Below are positions 25,821 through 33,040 of a stretch of 64,000 nt of DNA, piece after piece (position 1 is the stretch's first letter; the number at the start of each line of letters is the position of its first letter). The translations under genes were made by a program, and so were the position numbers. The notes beneath the pieces were generated by a model. That model made no database searches. It was not told the origin of the DNA and saw only the letters and a program-made list of their open reading frames with translations. Origin of the DNA: JACNKJ01 sp964344565 (GTDB lineage Bacteria > Krumholzibacteriota > Krumholzibacteriia > JACNKJ01); assembly GCA_964344565.1 (NCBI GenBank), contig CAYFNT010000013.1, forward strand, positions 28,100-92,099, in the 5' to 3' direction.

Positions 25821-26648
25821 CTGAGCAGTCACTGGGTGCACGACCTGGATCCCATCGCCCTCCGGCTGGGCGACAGTTTCGGCCTGCGCTGGTACGGCCT
25901 GGCCTATCTGGCGGGATTCCTGGCCGCCTTCTGGCTGCTCACCCTCTATCATCGCCGCGGACGTTCGCCCCTCGATCGGGAAGGCAGCGCCGAGGCCATG
26001 ATGGCCCTGGCTCTGGGCGTGCTCATCGGCGGACGTCTCGGCTGGGTGCTGCTCTACAATCTGGGACCGAGCCTGCGCGATCCCCTGAGCATCATCCAGG
26101 TCTGGAAGGGGGGCATGGCCAGCCACGGCGGATTCGCGGGGGTGCTGGTCGCGGCCTGGATCGTCTCGCGAAAGTCTGGCCTCTCCCTGGCCCGGCTCAG
26201 CGACATCCTGGTGACCCTCACCCCTCCGGGCTTCTTCTTCGGCCGCCTGTCCAATTTCGTCAACGGCGAACTCTGGGGGAAGGTCAGCGACGCCCCTTGG
26301 GCGGTGATCTTCCCCGCCAGCGCTCCCTTCGGAACTCCCCTGAGCGAGATACCGGCACGGCATCCCTCGCAGCTCTACGAGGCGGGGCTGGAGGGGCTGG
26401 TCCTGCTCGTCTACACCCAGTGGCGATTCTGGAGAACCGGAGCGAGCGAGCGCCCCGGGTTGCTCGCCGGGGAATTCCTTGCCCTCTACGGCATCCTCCG
26501 CGTGCTGGGCGAACTGTTCCGTGAACCCGACGCGGGACTGATCCTGGGCATGAATCGCGGCATCTTCTACAGCCTCTTTCTCGTCCTGGCCGGCCTGGCC
26601 GCGGTGGTTCTGGCCCGACGCGCAAGCTCAAGTCGTAATCAACGTTAA
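25821..26648 (+). CDS. lgt: Prolipoprotein diacylglyceryl transferase
   Basis: This polytopic protein has the Lgt core: LRWYGLAYLAGFL, GGRLGWVLLYN, WKGGMASHGGFAGVL, GRLSNFVNGELWGK and ARHPSQLYEAGLEG. Arg and His of these motifs are essential in E. coli Lgt. It transfers diacylglyceryl to the lipobox Cys of prelipoproteins at the inner membrane. A GTG at 25836 leaves the AAGGAGAAGAGG at 25807-25818 too far away and cuts the conserved HWVHDLDP start. CTG at 25821 fits both the ribosome site and the family N-terminus, giving 275 residues. It follows hutH by 18 bases. Confidence 0.9.
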   Translation: MSSHWVHDLDPIALRLGDSFGLRWYGLAYLAGFLAAFWLLTLYHRRGRSPLDREGSAEAMMALALGVLIGGRLGWVLLYNLGPSLRDPLSIIQVWKGGMASHGGFAGVLVAAWIVSRKSGLSLARLSDILVTLTPPGFFFGRLSNFVNGELWGKVSDAPWAVIFPASAPFGTPLSEIPARHPSQLYEAGLEGLVLLVYTQWRFWRTGASERPGLLAGEFLALYGILRVLGELFREPDAGLILGMNRGIFYSLFLVLAGLAAVVLARRASSSRNQR

Positions 26649-26669
26649 CGCCAAGTTTTTCCGATTCGG

Positions 26670-26698
26670 TTGAAACCCGTGCGGGATCCTGCTACATC
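26670..26698 (+). promoter_or_regulatory. Probable sigma-70 promoter of citrate synthase
   Basis: TTGAAA (26670-26675), a 17-base spacer and TACATC (26693-26698) precede the citrate synthase gene. The -35 matches well and the -10 moderately. Confidence 0.45.
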
Positions 26699-26740
26699 TT
26701 TCACGAGGACCTTTCCCCGAATCCAAAGTGCGAGGATGAC

Positions 26741-27898
26741 ATGCCTGAAAACAAAGAAAATTTCTTTCCCGGACTCGAGGGCGTGAACGTAGACACCACC
26801 CGTCTCAGTCTCGTGAACGGCCAAGAGGGGAAATTATACTACTGCGGCTACACCATCGAAGACCTGGCGGAGAACTGCATCTTCGCGGAAGTCACCTATC
26901 TCCTCCTGCACGGGGAACTCCCCACGAAGAAGCAGCTCGATGACTTCCAGCAGGAGCTTCTGGCCGAGCGATATCTGGATCCTCATCTGAAGAGTATCAT
27001 CACCCTGACGCCCAAGGACGGTCACCCCATGGCCGTGCTGCAGGCCCTGGTCGCGCAGCTGGCCATGCACGACAAGGAGATCGCGGACCGATCCCTGGAG
27101 GCGAAGCGTCGCAAGGCCATCCGCATCATCGCGAAGCTGCCCCTGGTGGTCACCTACTTCGAGAACGTCCGCACGGGCATGCGAACGGTCGAGCCGCGCA
27201 TGGACCTGGGTCACGCGGCGAACTACCTCTACATGCTCACGGGCAAGGAGCCCACGCCCGAGGCGGAGAAGGTCTTCGACACGGCCCTGACCCTGCACAT
27301 GGATCATGGCTGCAACAACTCGACCTTCACCTGTCGCGTGGTCTCGTCCACCGAGGCCGACGTCTACTCGGCGGTCGTGGCGGCCATCGGATCGCTATCG
27401 GGGCCCCTGCACGGCGGCGCCAACGAGCGGGTCATCCACATGCTCGAAAGCATCGAGGAACTCGACGAGGTCGAGCCCTTCATCGACGCGAAGATCGCGG
27501 CCAAGGAGAAGATCATGGGCTTCGGCCATCGGGTCTACAAGGTCATGGATCCGCGGGCGAAGATCCTGCGTCAGCTGGCCGGCGATTTCGTGGTGGACGA
27601 TCCCGAAATGGACAAGTGCCTGAAGAAGGCGAACCTCTTCTACAAGATCACCGAGGAGCGTTTCCAGGCCAAGGGCAAGATGGACATCTGGCCCAACGTG
27701 GACTTCTTCTCGGGGGTTCTCTACAAGGCCCTGGGCCTGCCCCGCGACTTCTTCACACCCGTCTTCGCCATCTCCCGCGTGGTGGGCTGGCTGGCCCATC
27801 ACTTCGAGCAGATGGAGGACAATCGCATCTACCGTCCGCGCTTCATCTACGAAGGCGCGGAACTGGGGCGTGGCTTCAAGAAGATAGGCGATCGCTAG
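26741..27898 (+). CDS. Citrate synthase
   Basis: This 385-residue protein has the catalytic triad of citrate synthases: His224 in SGPLHGGANE, His263 in GFGHRVYK and Asp321 in NVDFFSG. HMDHGCNNSTFTCRV and MEDNRIYRPR are also family signatures. It condenses oxaloacetate with acetyl-CoA in the TCA cycle. A 2-methylcitrate synthase reading cannot be fully excluded from sequence, but no prp genes are near. ATG at 26741 follows CGAGGA. It is monocistronic and ends in a heptamer-repeat terminator region. Confidence 0.93.
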   Translation: MPENKENFFPGLEGVNVDTTRLSLVNGQEGKLYYCGYTIEDLAENCIFAEVTYLLLHGELPTKKQLDDFQQELLAERYLDPHLKSIITLTPKDGHPMAVLQALVAQLAMHDKEIADRSLEAKRRKAIRIIAKLPLVVTYFENVRTGMRTVEPRMDLGHAANYLYMLTGKEPTPEAEKVFDTALTLHMDHGCNNSTFTCRVVSSTEADVYSAVVAAIGSLSGPLHGGANERVIHMLESIEELDEVEPFIDAKIAAKEKIMGFGHRVYKVMDPRAKILRQLAGDFVVDDPEMDKCLKKANLFYKITEERFQAKGKMDIWPNVDFFSGVLYKALGLPRDFFTPVFAISRVVGWLAHHFEQMEDNRIYRPRFIYEGAELGRGFKKIGDR

Positions 27899-27899
27899 A

Positions 27900-28054
27900 T
27901 GAGTGAACTGTGAACTGAGAACTGTGAACTGAGAACTGAGAACTGAAGAGAGGCCGCTCCCATCCGGGGCGGCTTCTCCTTAGGCGCAGAATACAAGAAG
28001 CCGCCTCGCGGGAGGCGGCTTTCTCGTTCACAGTTCTGAGTTCTCGGTCCTCAG
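27900..28054. repeat. Inverted arrays of GAACTGT/GAACTGA heptamers between convergent genes
   Basis: Just after the citrate synthase stop, six 7-base units alternating GAACTGT and GAACTGA run to about 27946. Two GC-rich hairpins follow. Then a shorter, degenerate reverse-complement array (TTCACAGTTCTGAGTTCTC) ends at the stop codon of rplC at 28055-28057. The design matches the array at 2071-2201, with a different unit. Confidence 0.88.
27953..28023. terminator. Two hairpins between citrate synthase and rplC
   Basis: Hairpin one (27953-27973) pairs GCCGCTCC with GGGGCGGC and is followed by TTCTCCTT on the plus strand. Hairpin two (27998-28021) pairs AAGCCGCCTC with GAGGCGGCTT; on the minus strand it is followed by CTTGT. 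They probably stop the two convergent transcripts, though neither has a long T-run. Confidence 0.6.
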
Positions 28055-28696
28055 CTATCTCTTGTGCGCTTTCTGCACCAGCACGAGGCCGCCGTTGGGA
28101 CCGGGCACCGCGCCCTTGATGAGCAGCAGATTCTCGTCGCTCCGCACGCCGACCACCTTCAGGTTCTGGATGGTCTTGCGATCGTTGCCGAAGCGTCCGG
28201 CCATGCGCTTGCCCTTGAAGACTCGGGCGGGGGTGGCGCTCTGGCCGATGGATCCCGCGTGGCGCATCACTTCATGAGCGCCGTGGCTGAGGCTGAGGGT
28301 GCCGTGCATGCCGTGGCGCTTGATGACGCCGGCGAAGCCGCGGCCCTTGCTGTGGCCGATCACGTCCACGAAGTCGCCCTCGGCGAAGACGTCGGCGCCG
28401 ATCTCGTCGCCCACATTGTAGCTCTCGAGTTCGGAAGCCTCCATGCGGCACTCGCGCACGTGGCGCAGGGGATTGAATCCCGCCTTGGCGAAGTGTCCCT
28501 GCATGGGCTTGGGGGTGTTCTTGGCGCGCTTGGGCTCGAAGCCCAGCTGCAGCGCGTCGTAGCCGTCGCTGTCCACGGTCTTCTTCTGGAGCACGTAGTT
28601 GGGGCCGGCTTCGACGACGGTGACGGGAACCAGCTTCCCGTCTTCGAGGAAGATCTGGGTCATGCCCAGCTTCTTACCGAGAATTCTCAGTGACAT
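28055..28696 (-). CDS. rplC: 50S ribosomal protein L3
   Basis: This 213-residue protein is uL3: LGKKLGMTQIF at the start, GDFVDVIGHSKGRGFAGVIKRHG, the LSHGAHEVMRHAGSIGQ region and MAGRFGNDRKTIQNLKVV. It binds 23S rRNA near the peptidyl transferase centre. Only this S10-operon gene is here: no rpsJ upstream and no rplD downstream, and it sits alone between citrate synthase and a repeat element. It is either a relocated rplC or a second copy. AGGAGG lies 6 bases before the ATG at 28696. Confidence 0.95.
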   Translation of the reverse strand: MSLRILGKKLGMTQIFLEDGKLVPVTVVEAGPNYVLQKKTVDSDGYDALQLGFEPKRAKNTPKPMQGHFAKAGFNPLRHVRECRMEASELESYNVGDEIGADVFAEGDFVDVIGHSKGRGFAGVIKRHGMHGTLSLSHGAHEVMRHAGSIGQSATPARVFKGKRMAGRFGNDRKTIQNLKVVGVRSDENLLLIKGAVPGPNGGLVLVQKAHKR

Positions 28697-28751
28697 GTCT
28701 CCTCCTGTTTCTTACAGCCATGCGCCGAGACGAGCGCAGCGGGTTGCGGGG

Positions 28752-29022
28752 AGCAGGCTGTCGGAAATCTAGATCTGGTCGCGTTCGTCATGCTCTTGGC
28801 TCTCTGCAAGGAACAACGACGAACATGATGCCCATCATCATGGAGGAGGAGTGACGTAGCAGAGAGCCAAGAGCATGCGAACCCGGCGGGCTGGCCGCAC
28901 TTGCTTCTCATCTCATCGTCACTCGTCGTCGATGATGCTAAGGCATCACCTTCCTTCTCGTTCCTCGATCTGCTCGCAAGTGCGAGCCAGCGCGACCGAG
29001 CCTAGATTTCCGACAGCCTGCT
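28752..29022. repeat. 271-base element bounded by perfect 21-base inverted repeats, with nested stems
   Basis: 28752-28772 and 29002-29022 are exact 21-base reverse complements. Inside, 28789-28807 and 28859-28877 are exact 19-base reverse complements around a smaller CATGATG / TCATCATG hairpin. A third stem pairs GCACTTGC (28897-28904) with GCAAGTGC (28976-28983). I see no transposase frame and no clear target-site duplication. It fits a MITE-like non-autonomous element or a structured RNA. Confidence 0.8.
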
Positions 29023-29105
29023 ATGCCCTGAAGGTGGAATCGCGATTGATCCCAGGCGGGCCAAGTTAGTGGAAGGGCCCGGATTTGTCTAGAGGCCAGG
29101 CAACT

Positions 29106-29133
29106 ATTGGCAGGAAACCATTGGCAGGAAACA
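29106..29133. repeat. 14-base tandem duplication
   Basis: ATTGGCAGGAAACC is followed at once by ATTGGCAGGAAACA. It lies about 47 bases beyond the 3' end of the leftward hydrolase gene; the unit is two heptamers long. Confidence 0.75.
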
Positions 29134-29179
29134 AGATGTCCAGTCCCGTCTCCTGCCGACAGCATTCCTTCAGCGGCTC

Positions 29180-30784
29180 CTAGAGCCCCTTGACCCAGTC
29201 GGCCATCATGTCGATGACCGCCGGTTCCACCTCGCCGCGGATGCCGTACTCCTCGGGATTGGGCGCGCCCTCTCCCTCGATGAAGAGGTGATTGAGGCCA
29301 TCGTAGACCTCCAGTCGCGTGTGCTCCCGAGGATTCTCGGCGAGGTGTTCACGCCAGAGCACCAGGTCGGTGCGGGGCACCTGGTAGTCGCGCTCTCCGA
29401 AGAGCAGCAGGGCCGGCGCGTCCTGGGCCTGGTAGTTGCGCAGGGGCTTCTGATAGACCACCGAATCCCAGTAGTTGAGGTAGGCGCCCAGGATGGTCTC
29501 GTCCAGGCCCACCTGCGCGTCGCGGATGCGGTTGCCGTAGTGGGTGTACTCGGCGAGCCGCTCCTCGGAGAGAGTGCCGATCTGGTTCAGATACTCGTAC
29601 TGCTCCATCATGAGGCTGAGCAGATCCCGCGCGGGAGGAGCCATCATGACCAGGCCCTTGGCCGGCGTACCGTCCTTCTCCAGGTCGCGGGCGGCCAGGG
29701 AGGCGCCGATGGAGCCCAGGCTGTGGCCCAGGATGAAGCAGCGATCGGCGTCGATGCCCGGCTGTTCCCGGAGCAGCTTGAAGGCCGCCACCGCGTCGTC
29801 CACCACCTCCTCCTGGAGGGTCAGGGCCTTGAGGATGGAATCGCTGGCCGCTTCGGGATTCTGCTGGTAGTAGAAGGTGCGCTTGTCGAAACGCAGGGTG
29901 GCCACGCCCCGCTCGGCCAGGCCCTGGGCCACGTCGAAGAAGATGCGATTGGGGCCCACGGTCTCGTGGCGATCGGCGGGTCCGGAACCCTGCAGCATGA
30001 TGAGCGCGGGATGGGGACCCTCGCCCTCGGGCAGGGTCAGGGTAGCGCCGAGGCCCGGTCCGCCGCCTTCCACGGTGAGGTCCTTCTCCTCGAATCGGCT
30101 CTCGTCGGGAATCATGGTCTCGGAGAAACGGAAGTCCGCGCGCCGGATCTCGAAGCCCTGGAGGGGAACGCGGAAGGCCATGAGTTCCCCGTCGTCGGTG
30201 ATGTCCAACTCGCTGAGCAGACCGGTGATGCCGAAGCCCTGCCGCTGGAACTCCACCGGTTCGTTCCTCAGGTAGCCTTCCTGACGCGTCTCTTCGCGCC
30301 ATGTGATGGGACCGGTGTACTGGGCCTGGGGAACCAGCACGGTGAGATTGTCCTCGTTGCCGTGCAGATGCCGGCGCTGGGCCAGGAGCCAAAGGTGCTG
30401 GGCCACGCCGTTGTCCAGGGCGATGACCGTGCCGTCGTGGGGCAGCAACACGTCGCGGCCGATGCGTCCGCGGTAGGCAACCAGGACGCTGTCGGGGCCC
30501 ACGATGCTGAGCAGGGTGTCGCCCGTGCCCGTCACGAGCAGGGTGCTCACGAGATCCAGATCGGGCAGATGCACGATGGTGCGGGTGGTGAGCATCTGGG
30601 GCTGGGGGGCGCTGATCTGGGCTTCGCCCTGGATGACCAGGGTGTCGCCGAATGTTTCTACATGGAAGGCTTCCCGGCCCATGGACTGTCCGCCCAGGCC
30701 GAATTCGAAGAAATAGTCTCCCGTGGGCACGGCCAGGGCCGGCAGGGCGATCAGCAAGGCGAAAAAGACGAGCGGGGCTTTCAT
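29180..30784 (-). CDS. Exported alpha/beta hydrolase with a large N-terminal beta domain
   Basis: This 534-residue protein has a signal peptide (PLVFFALLIALPALA-VP). Residues 20-240 are beta-rich and unassigned, with a DUF3108-like feel (FFEFGLGGQSMGREAFHVE). Residues 255-534 are an alpha/beta hydrolase: LIMLQGSGPADRHE, nucleophile Ser in FILGHSLGSIGAS, the acid in LLFGERDYQVP and the catalytic His in YDGLNHLF. The order and the GLNHLF ending fit bacterial acyl or peptide esterases of the BAAT/prolyl-peptidase type. ATG at 30784 is chosen over one 6 bases upstream for spacing from CGGAGG. Confidence 0.85.
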   Translation of the reverse strand: MKAPLVFFALLIALPALAVPTGDYFFEFGLGGQSMGREAFHVETFGDTLVIQGEAQISAPQPQMLTTRTIVHLPDLDLVSTLLVTGTGDTLLSIVGPDSVLVAYRGRIGRDVLLPHDGTVIALDNGVAQHLWLLAQRRHLHGNEDNLTVLVPQAQYTGPITWREETRQEGYLRNEPVEFQRQGFGITGLLSELDITDDGELMAFRVPLQGFEIRRADFRFSETMIPDESRFEEKDLTVEGGGPGLGATLTLPEGEGPHPALIMLQGSGPADRHETVGPNRIFFDVAQGLAERGVATLRFDKRTFYYQQNPEAASDSILKALTLQEEVVDDAVAAFKLLREQPGIDADRCFILGHSLGSIGASLAARDLEKDGTPAKGLVMMAPPARDLLSLMMEQYEYLNQIGTLSEERLAEYTHYGNRIRDAQVGLDETILGAYLNYWDSVVYQKPLRNYQAQDAPALLLFGERDYQVPRTDLVLWREHLAENPREHTRLEVYDGLNHLFIEGEGAPNPEEYGIRGEVEPAVIDMMADWVKGL

Positions 30785-30812
30785 GGACATCCTCCGGTTC
30801 GGGACGGGGGGC

Positions 30813-30841
30813 AGAATAGGTCGGGTGCCTTGTGGAATCAA
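30813..30841 (-). promoter_or_regulatory. Probable sigma-70 promoter of the hydrolase gene
   Basis: On the minus strand TTGATT (30841-30836), a 17-base spacer and TATTCT (30818-30813) precede the hydrolase ATG by about 30 bases. Confidence 0.55.
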
Positions 30842-30863
30842 GCACATACCCCGCCGAGCGCTC

Positions 30864-30892
30864 TTGATTCCAGGGCTACCCCGTGATACTTC
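30864..30892 (+). promoter_or_regulatory. Probable sigma-70 promoter of tdk-yggS
   Basis: TTGATT (30864-30869), a 17-base spacer and TACTTC (30887-30892) preceded by TGA, an extended -10 form. It is back to back with the hydrolase promoter and uses the same -35 hexamer. Confidence 0.45.
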
Positions 30893-30923
30893 TGTCCATC
30901 TGGGCCACATCAGGAGAGTAGCG

Positions 30924-31511
30924 ATGAATCCAGCGAGTCCGCGCATGAGGCCATCCCAGGCGGGATGGATCGAGGTGATCACCGGGGGGATGTTCAGCGG
31001 GAAGAGCGAGGAGCTGATCCGACGCCTGCGCCGGGCCCGCATCGCCCGCCAGCGGGTGCAGGCCTTCAAGCCCAGCATCGACCTGCGATTTTCCGCCAAC
31101 GAGATCGTGTCCCACGACCGCAGCCGGGTGGATTCGGAGCCGGTGGACGACCTGGCCGCCCTGCGCCGCGCCCTCCATCCGGACACCCAGGTCATCGGCA
31201 TCGACGAGGCCCAGTTCCTGGGCCCCGGCCTCGTGGAATTCTGCGAGGAGATGGCCGGACAGGGCCGGCGGGTCATCGTGGCCGGCCTCGACATGGACTA
31301 CCGGGGCGAGCCCTTCGAGCCCATGCCCAACCTGCTCTCCGTGGCCGAAGAGATCACCAAGACCCACGCGGTCTGCCTGGTCTGCGGCGCGCCGGCCCTC
31401 TTTTCCCAGCGTATCGTGGAAGGCGGCGAGCGCGTGATGGTGGGAGCCGAAGAGGTCTACGAGCCGCGCTGCCGGGAGCACTTCGAGCGTCCCGGGCGCG
31501 AGGGCGAGTGA
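30924..31511 (+). CDS. tdk: Thymidine kinase
   Basis: This 195-residue protein is a type II thymidine kinase. It has Walker A GGMFSGKSEEL at 21-31, FKPSIDLRF, the DEAQF motif, VIVAGLDMDYRGEPFEPMP and the zinc-site CLVCG pair plus a later Cys. It phosphorylates thymidine in nucleotide salvage. ATG at 30924 has AGGAG 8 bases upstream. Its stop overlaps the yggS start by one base. Confidence 0.95.
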   Translation: MNPASPRMRPSQAGWIEVITGGMFSGKSEELIRRLRRARIARQRVQAFKPSIDLRFSANEIVSHDRSRVDSEPVDDLAALRRALHPDTQVIGIDEAQFLGPGLVEFCEEMAGQGRRVIVAGLDMDYRGEPFEPMPNLLSVAEEITKTHAVCLVCGAPALFSQRIVEGGERVMVGAEEVYEPRCREHFERPGREGE

Positions 31512-32206
31512 TGGAGTCGGACTGGTCCCAGGTTCCCCGGCGCCTGGCCGAGGTGAAGGCGCGCATGGCGGCTGCGGCCGGGCGCGCGGGCCGTCCCGTG
31601 GAGGATCTGCGTCTGGTGCTGGTGAGCAAGAACTCGCCGCCGGAGGCCGTGCTCGCGGCCTACGAGGCCGGCCACCGGGAGTTCGGCGAGAACCGCGTGC
31701 AGGAGGCCCTGCCCAAGATCGACGCCCTGCCCGCCGACGTGCTCTGGCATCTGGTGGGACACCTGCAGAGCAACAAGGTGAACAAGGTCCTGGGCCGTTT
31801 CGACCTCATCCACTCCCTTGATTCCAGGGGTCTGGCCGAGCGCCTGTCCGAGAAATCCCTGGCCCGGGAGAGCGTGACTCCGGTGCTGGTGGAGGTGAAC
31901 TGCTCCGGGGACGAATCCAAGCACGGCGTCTCCATGGGGGAGGCCCGTGATTTCACCCTGGATCTGGCCGGCCTGAAGGGCATCTTCGTGGATGGGCTCA
32001 TGACCATCGGCCCCCTGACCGGCGGCGCCGAGGGCGCTCGGGAGGCCTTCGCCGGGCTGCGGGAGATCCACCAATCGCTTCAGCGGGAAGGGCATCCGTC
32101 CCTGCCCCTTCGGGAACTGTCCATGGGCATGACCGACGACTTCGAGATCGCCGTGGAGGAGGGCGCGACCATCCTCAGGGTGGGAAGGGCCGTCTTCGCG
32201 GGCTGA
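31511..32206 (+). CDS. YggS-family pyridoxal phosphate homeostasis protein
   Basis: This 231-residue protein has the PLP lysine Lys40 in LRLVLVSKNSP, FGENRVQEALPKI, WHLVGHLQSNKVNKVL, VLVEVNCSGDESKHGV, GLMTIGPL and ELSMGMTDDFEIAVEEGAT, the full YggS/PLPBP signature. It binds PLP in a single-domain barrel and buffers vitamin B6 in the cytoplasm, with no known catalysis. ATG 31511 overlaps the tdk stop (TGATG). Confidence 0.95.
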   Translation: MESDWSQVPRRLAEVKARMAAAAGRAGRPVEDLRLVLVSKNSPPEAVLAAYEAGHREFGENRVQEALPKIDALPADVLWHLVGHLQSNKVNKVLGRFDLIHSLDSRGLAERLSEKSLARESVTPVLVEVNCSGDESKHGVSMGEARDFTLDLAGLKGIFVDGLMTIGPLTGGAEGAREAFAGLREIHQSLQREGHPSLPLRELSMGMTDDFEIAVEEGATILRVGRAVFAG

Positions 32207-32220
32207 TCTCGCAAATCCCG

Positions 32221-32249
32221 TTGCATTCGCGTACTAAGTCGAATAAATT
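32221..32249 (+). promoter_or_regulatory. Possible promoter of the PNP-like-ileS operon
   Basis: TTGCAT (32221-32226), a 17-base spacer and TAAATT (32244-32249). A 7-base inverted repeat (TACTAAG at 32232, CTTAGTA at 32255) spans the -10 and predicted start and could be an operator. Confidence 0.35.
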
Positions 32250-32287
32250 GCGCGTCTTAGTAAAGGTGTCCACCGAGGCGGAGGCCC

Positions 32288-33040
32288 ATGTCCCAGCTCT
32301 ATTCCCGCATCCAGGATACGGCGCGCGCCCTCGAGGCGCGGGGGCTGAACTCCCCCGAGCTGCTCCTGCTCTACTATGGAGAAGAGCCGGGAGCCCTCAT
32401 CGAGGGACTCGAGGAGTGGGGCGGGCCGGATCAGCTTCCCCACCTGCCCGCCCAGGGACGCCTTTTCGGCGACGGGAAACTCCTGCTGCTGACGGGAGCG
32501 CCGAGCTTCCATGATGGCTTCGCCATGGAGGCCCTCGCCCAGCTGCCCCGGGCCCTGAGCCTGCTGGGGCTGGGGCGAATCATCCTGGCCGGACCGGGCA
32601 CCATGCTCGCATCGGAACTGGAGGGCCAGGCCCTGATAGCGGTGAGCGACCACCTGAATCTCACGGGGGACAGCCCCCTGGTCGGTCCCCACGAGCCGAG
32701 GCTGGGCAAGCGTTTTCCCGACATGGGCGAGGCCTGGTCGCCGCGCCTGCGAAAGCTGGCCCGGGAGGCCCTCGGCGGACTCGCCGAAGGCGTGCTGGCG
32801 GGACTGTCCGGCCCCGGCCTGATGACGCCGGCCCAGCTCGCCCATCTCGAAGAGATGGGCGCCCGGATGGCGGACTGGCGTTTCCTGCCCGAAAACCAGG
32901 CCGCCGTGCACGCGGGAATGGAAGTGCTGGGGCTCTGCTGGCCCCGCAGGAACGAGGAGGGCGAGGCGCCCTCCGCGAAGACGATGGAGGCCCTGCGTTC
33001 GGTTGTGAACGCGGTCCTCGAACATGGAGACGAATCATGA
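32288..33040 (+). CDS. Purine nucleoside phosphorylase homologue lacking the active-site residues
   Basis: This 250-residue protein aligns by eye along the trimeric PNP fold. SDHLNLTGDSPLVGP at 120-134 and LGKRFPDM at 139-146 are near-perfect PNP segments. The catalytic parts are replaced: the GSGLG phosphate loop reads GEEPG (31-35), GRFHxYEG reads GAPSFHDG (70-77), TNAAG reads AGPGT (101-105), the GPxxET purine-site motif reads GPGLMT (175-180), and TNxA reads PRRNEE. It is probably catalytically inactive, acting as a binding or regulatory protein. GGAGG precedes ATG; the stop overlaps ileS by 4 bases. Confidence 0.8.
   Translation: MSQLYSRIQDTARALEARGLNSPELLLLYYGEEPGALIEGLEEWGGPDQLPHLPAQGRLFGDGKLLLLTGAPSFHDGFAMEALAQLPRALSLLGLGRIILAGPGTMLASELEGQALIAVSDHLNLTGDSPLVGPHEPRLGKRFPDMGEAWSPRLRKLAREALGGLAEGVLAGLSGPGLMTPAQLAHLEEMGARMADWRFLPENQAAVHAGMEVLGLCWPRRNEEGEAPSAKTMEALRSVVNAVLEHGDES

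Larger units (their letters stand above)
28697..29179. other. 483-base gene-free region holding a nested inverted-repeat element
   Basis: No coding region is convincing on either strand. The left 50 bases are the rplC leader. 28752-29022 is the inverted-repeat element described separately. 29023-29105 shows nothing recognisable. 29106-29157 holds a 14-base tandem repeat and a GGCAGGA / TCCTGCC stem near the end of the hydrolase gene. Confidence 0.6.

Noticed and set aside
28752..29022. Retron msr-msd or group II intron remnant
   Set aside because: No reverse transcriptase is nearby and the fold lacks the expected priming-G and domain V features.
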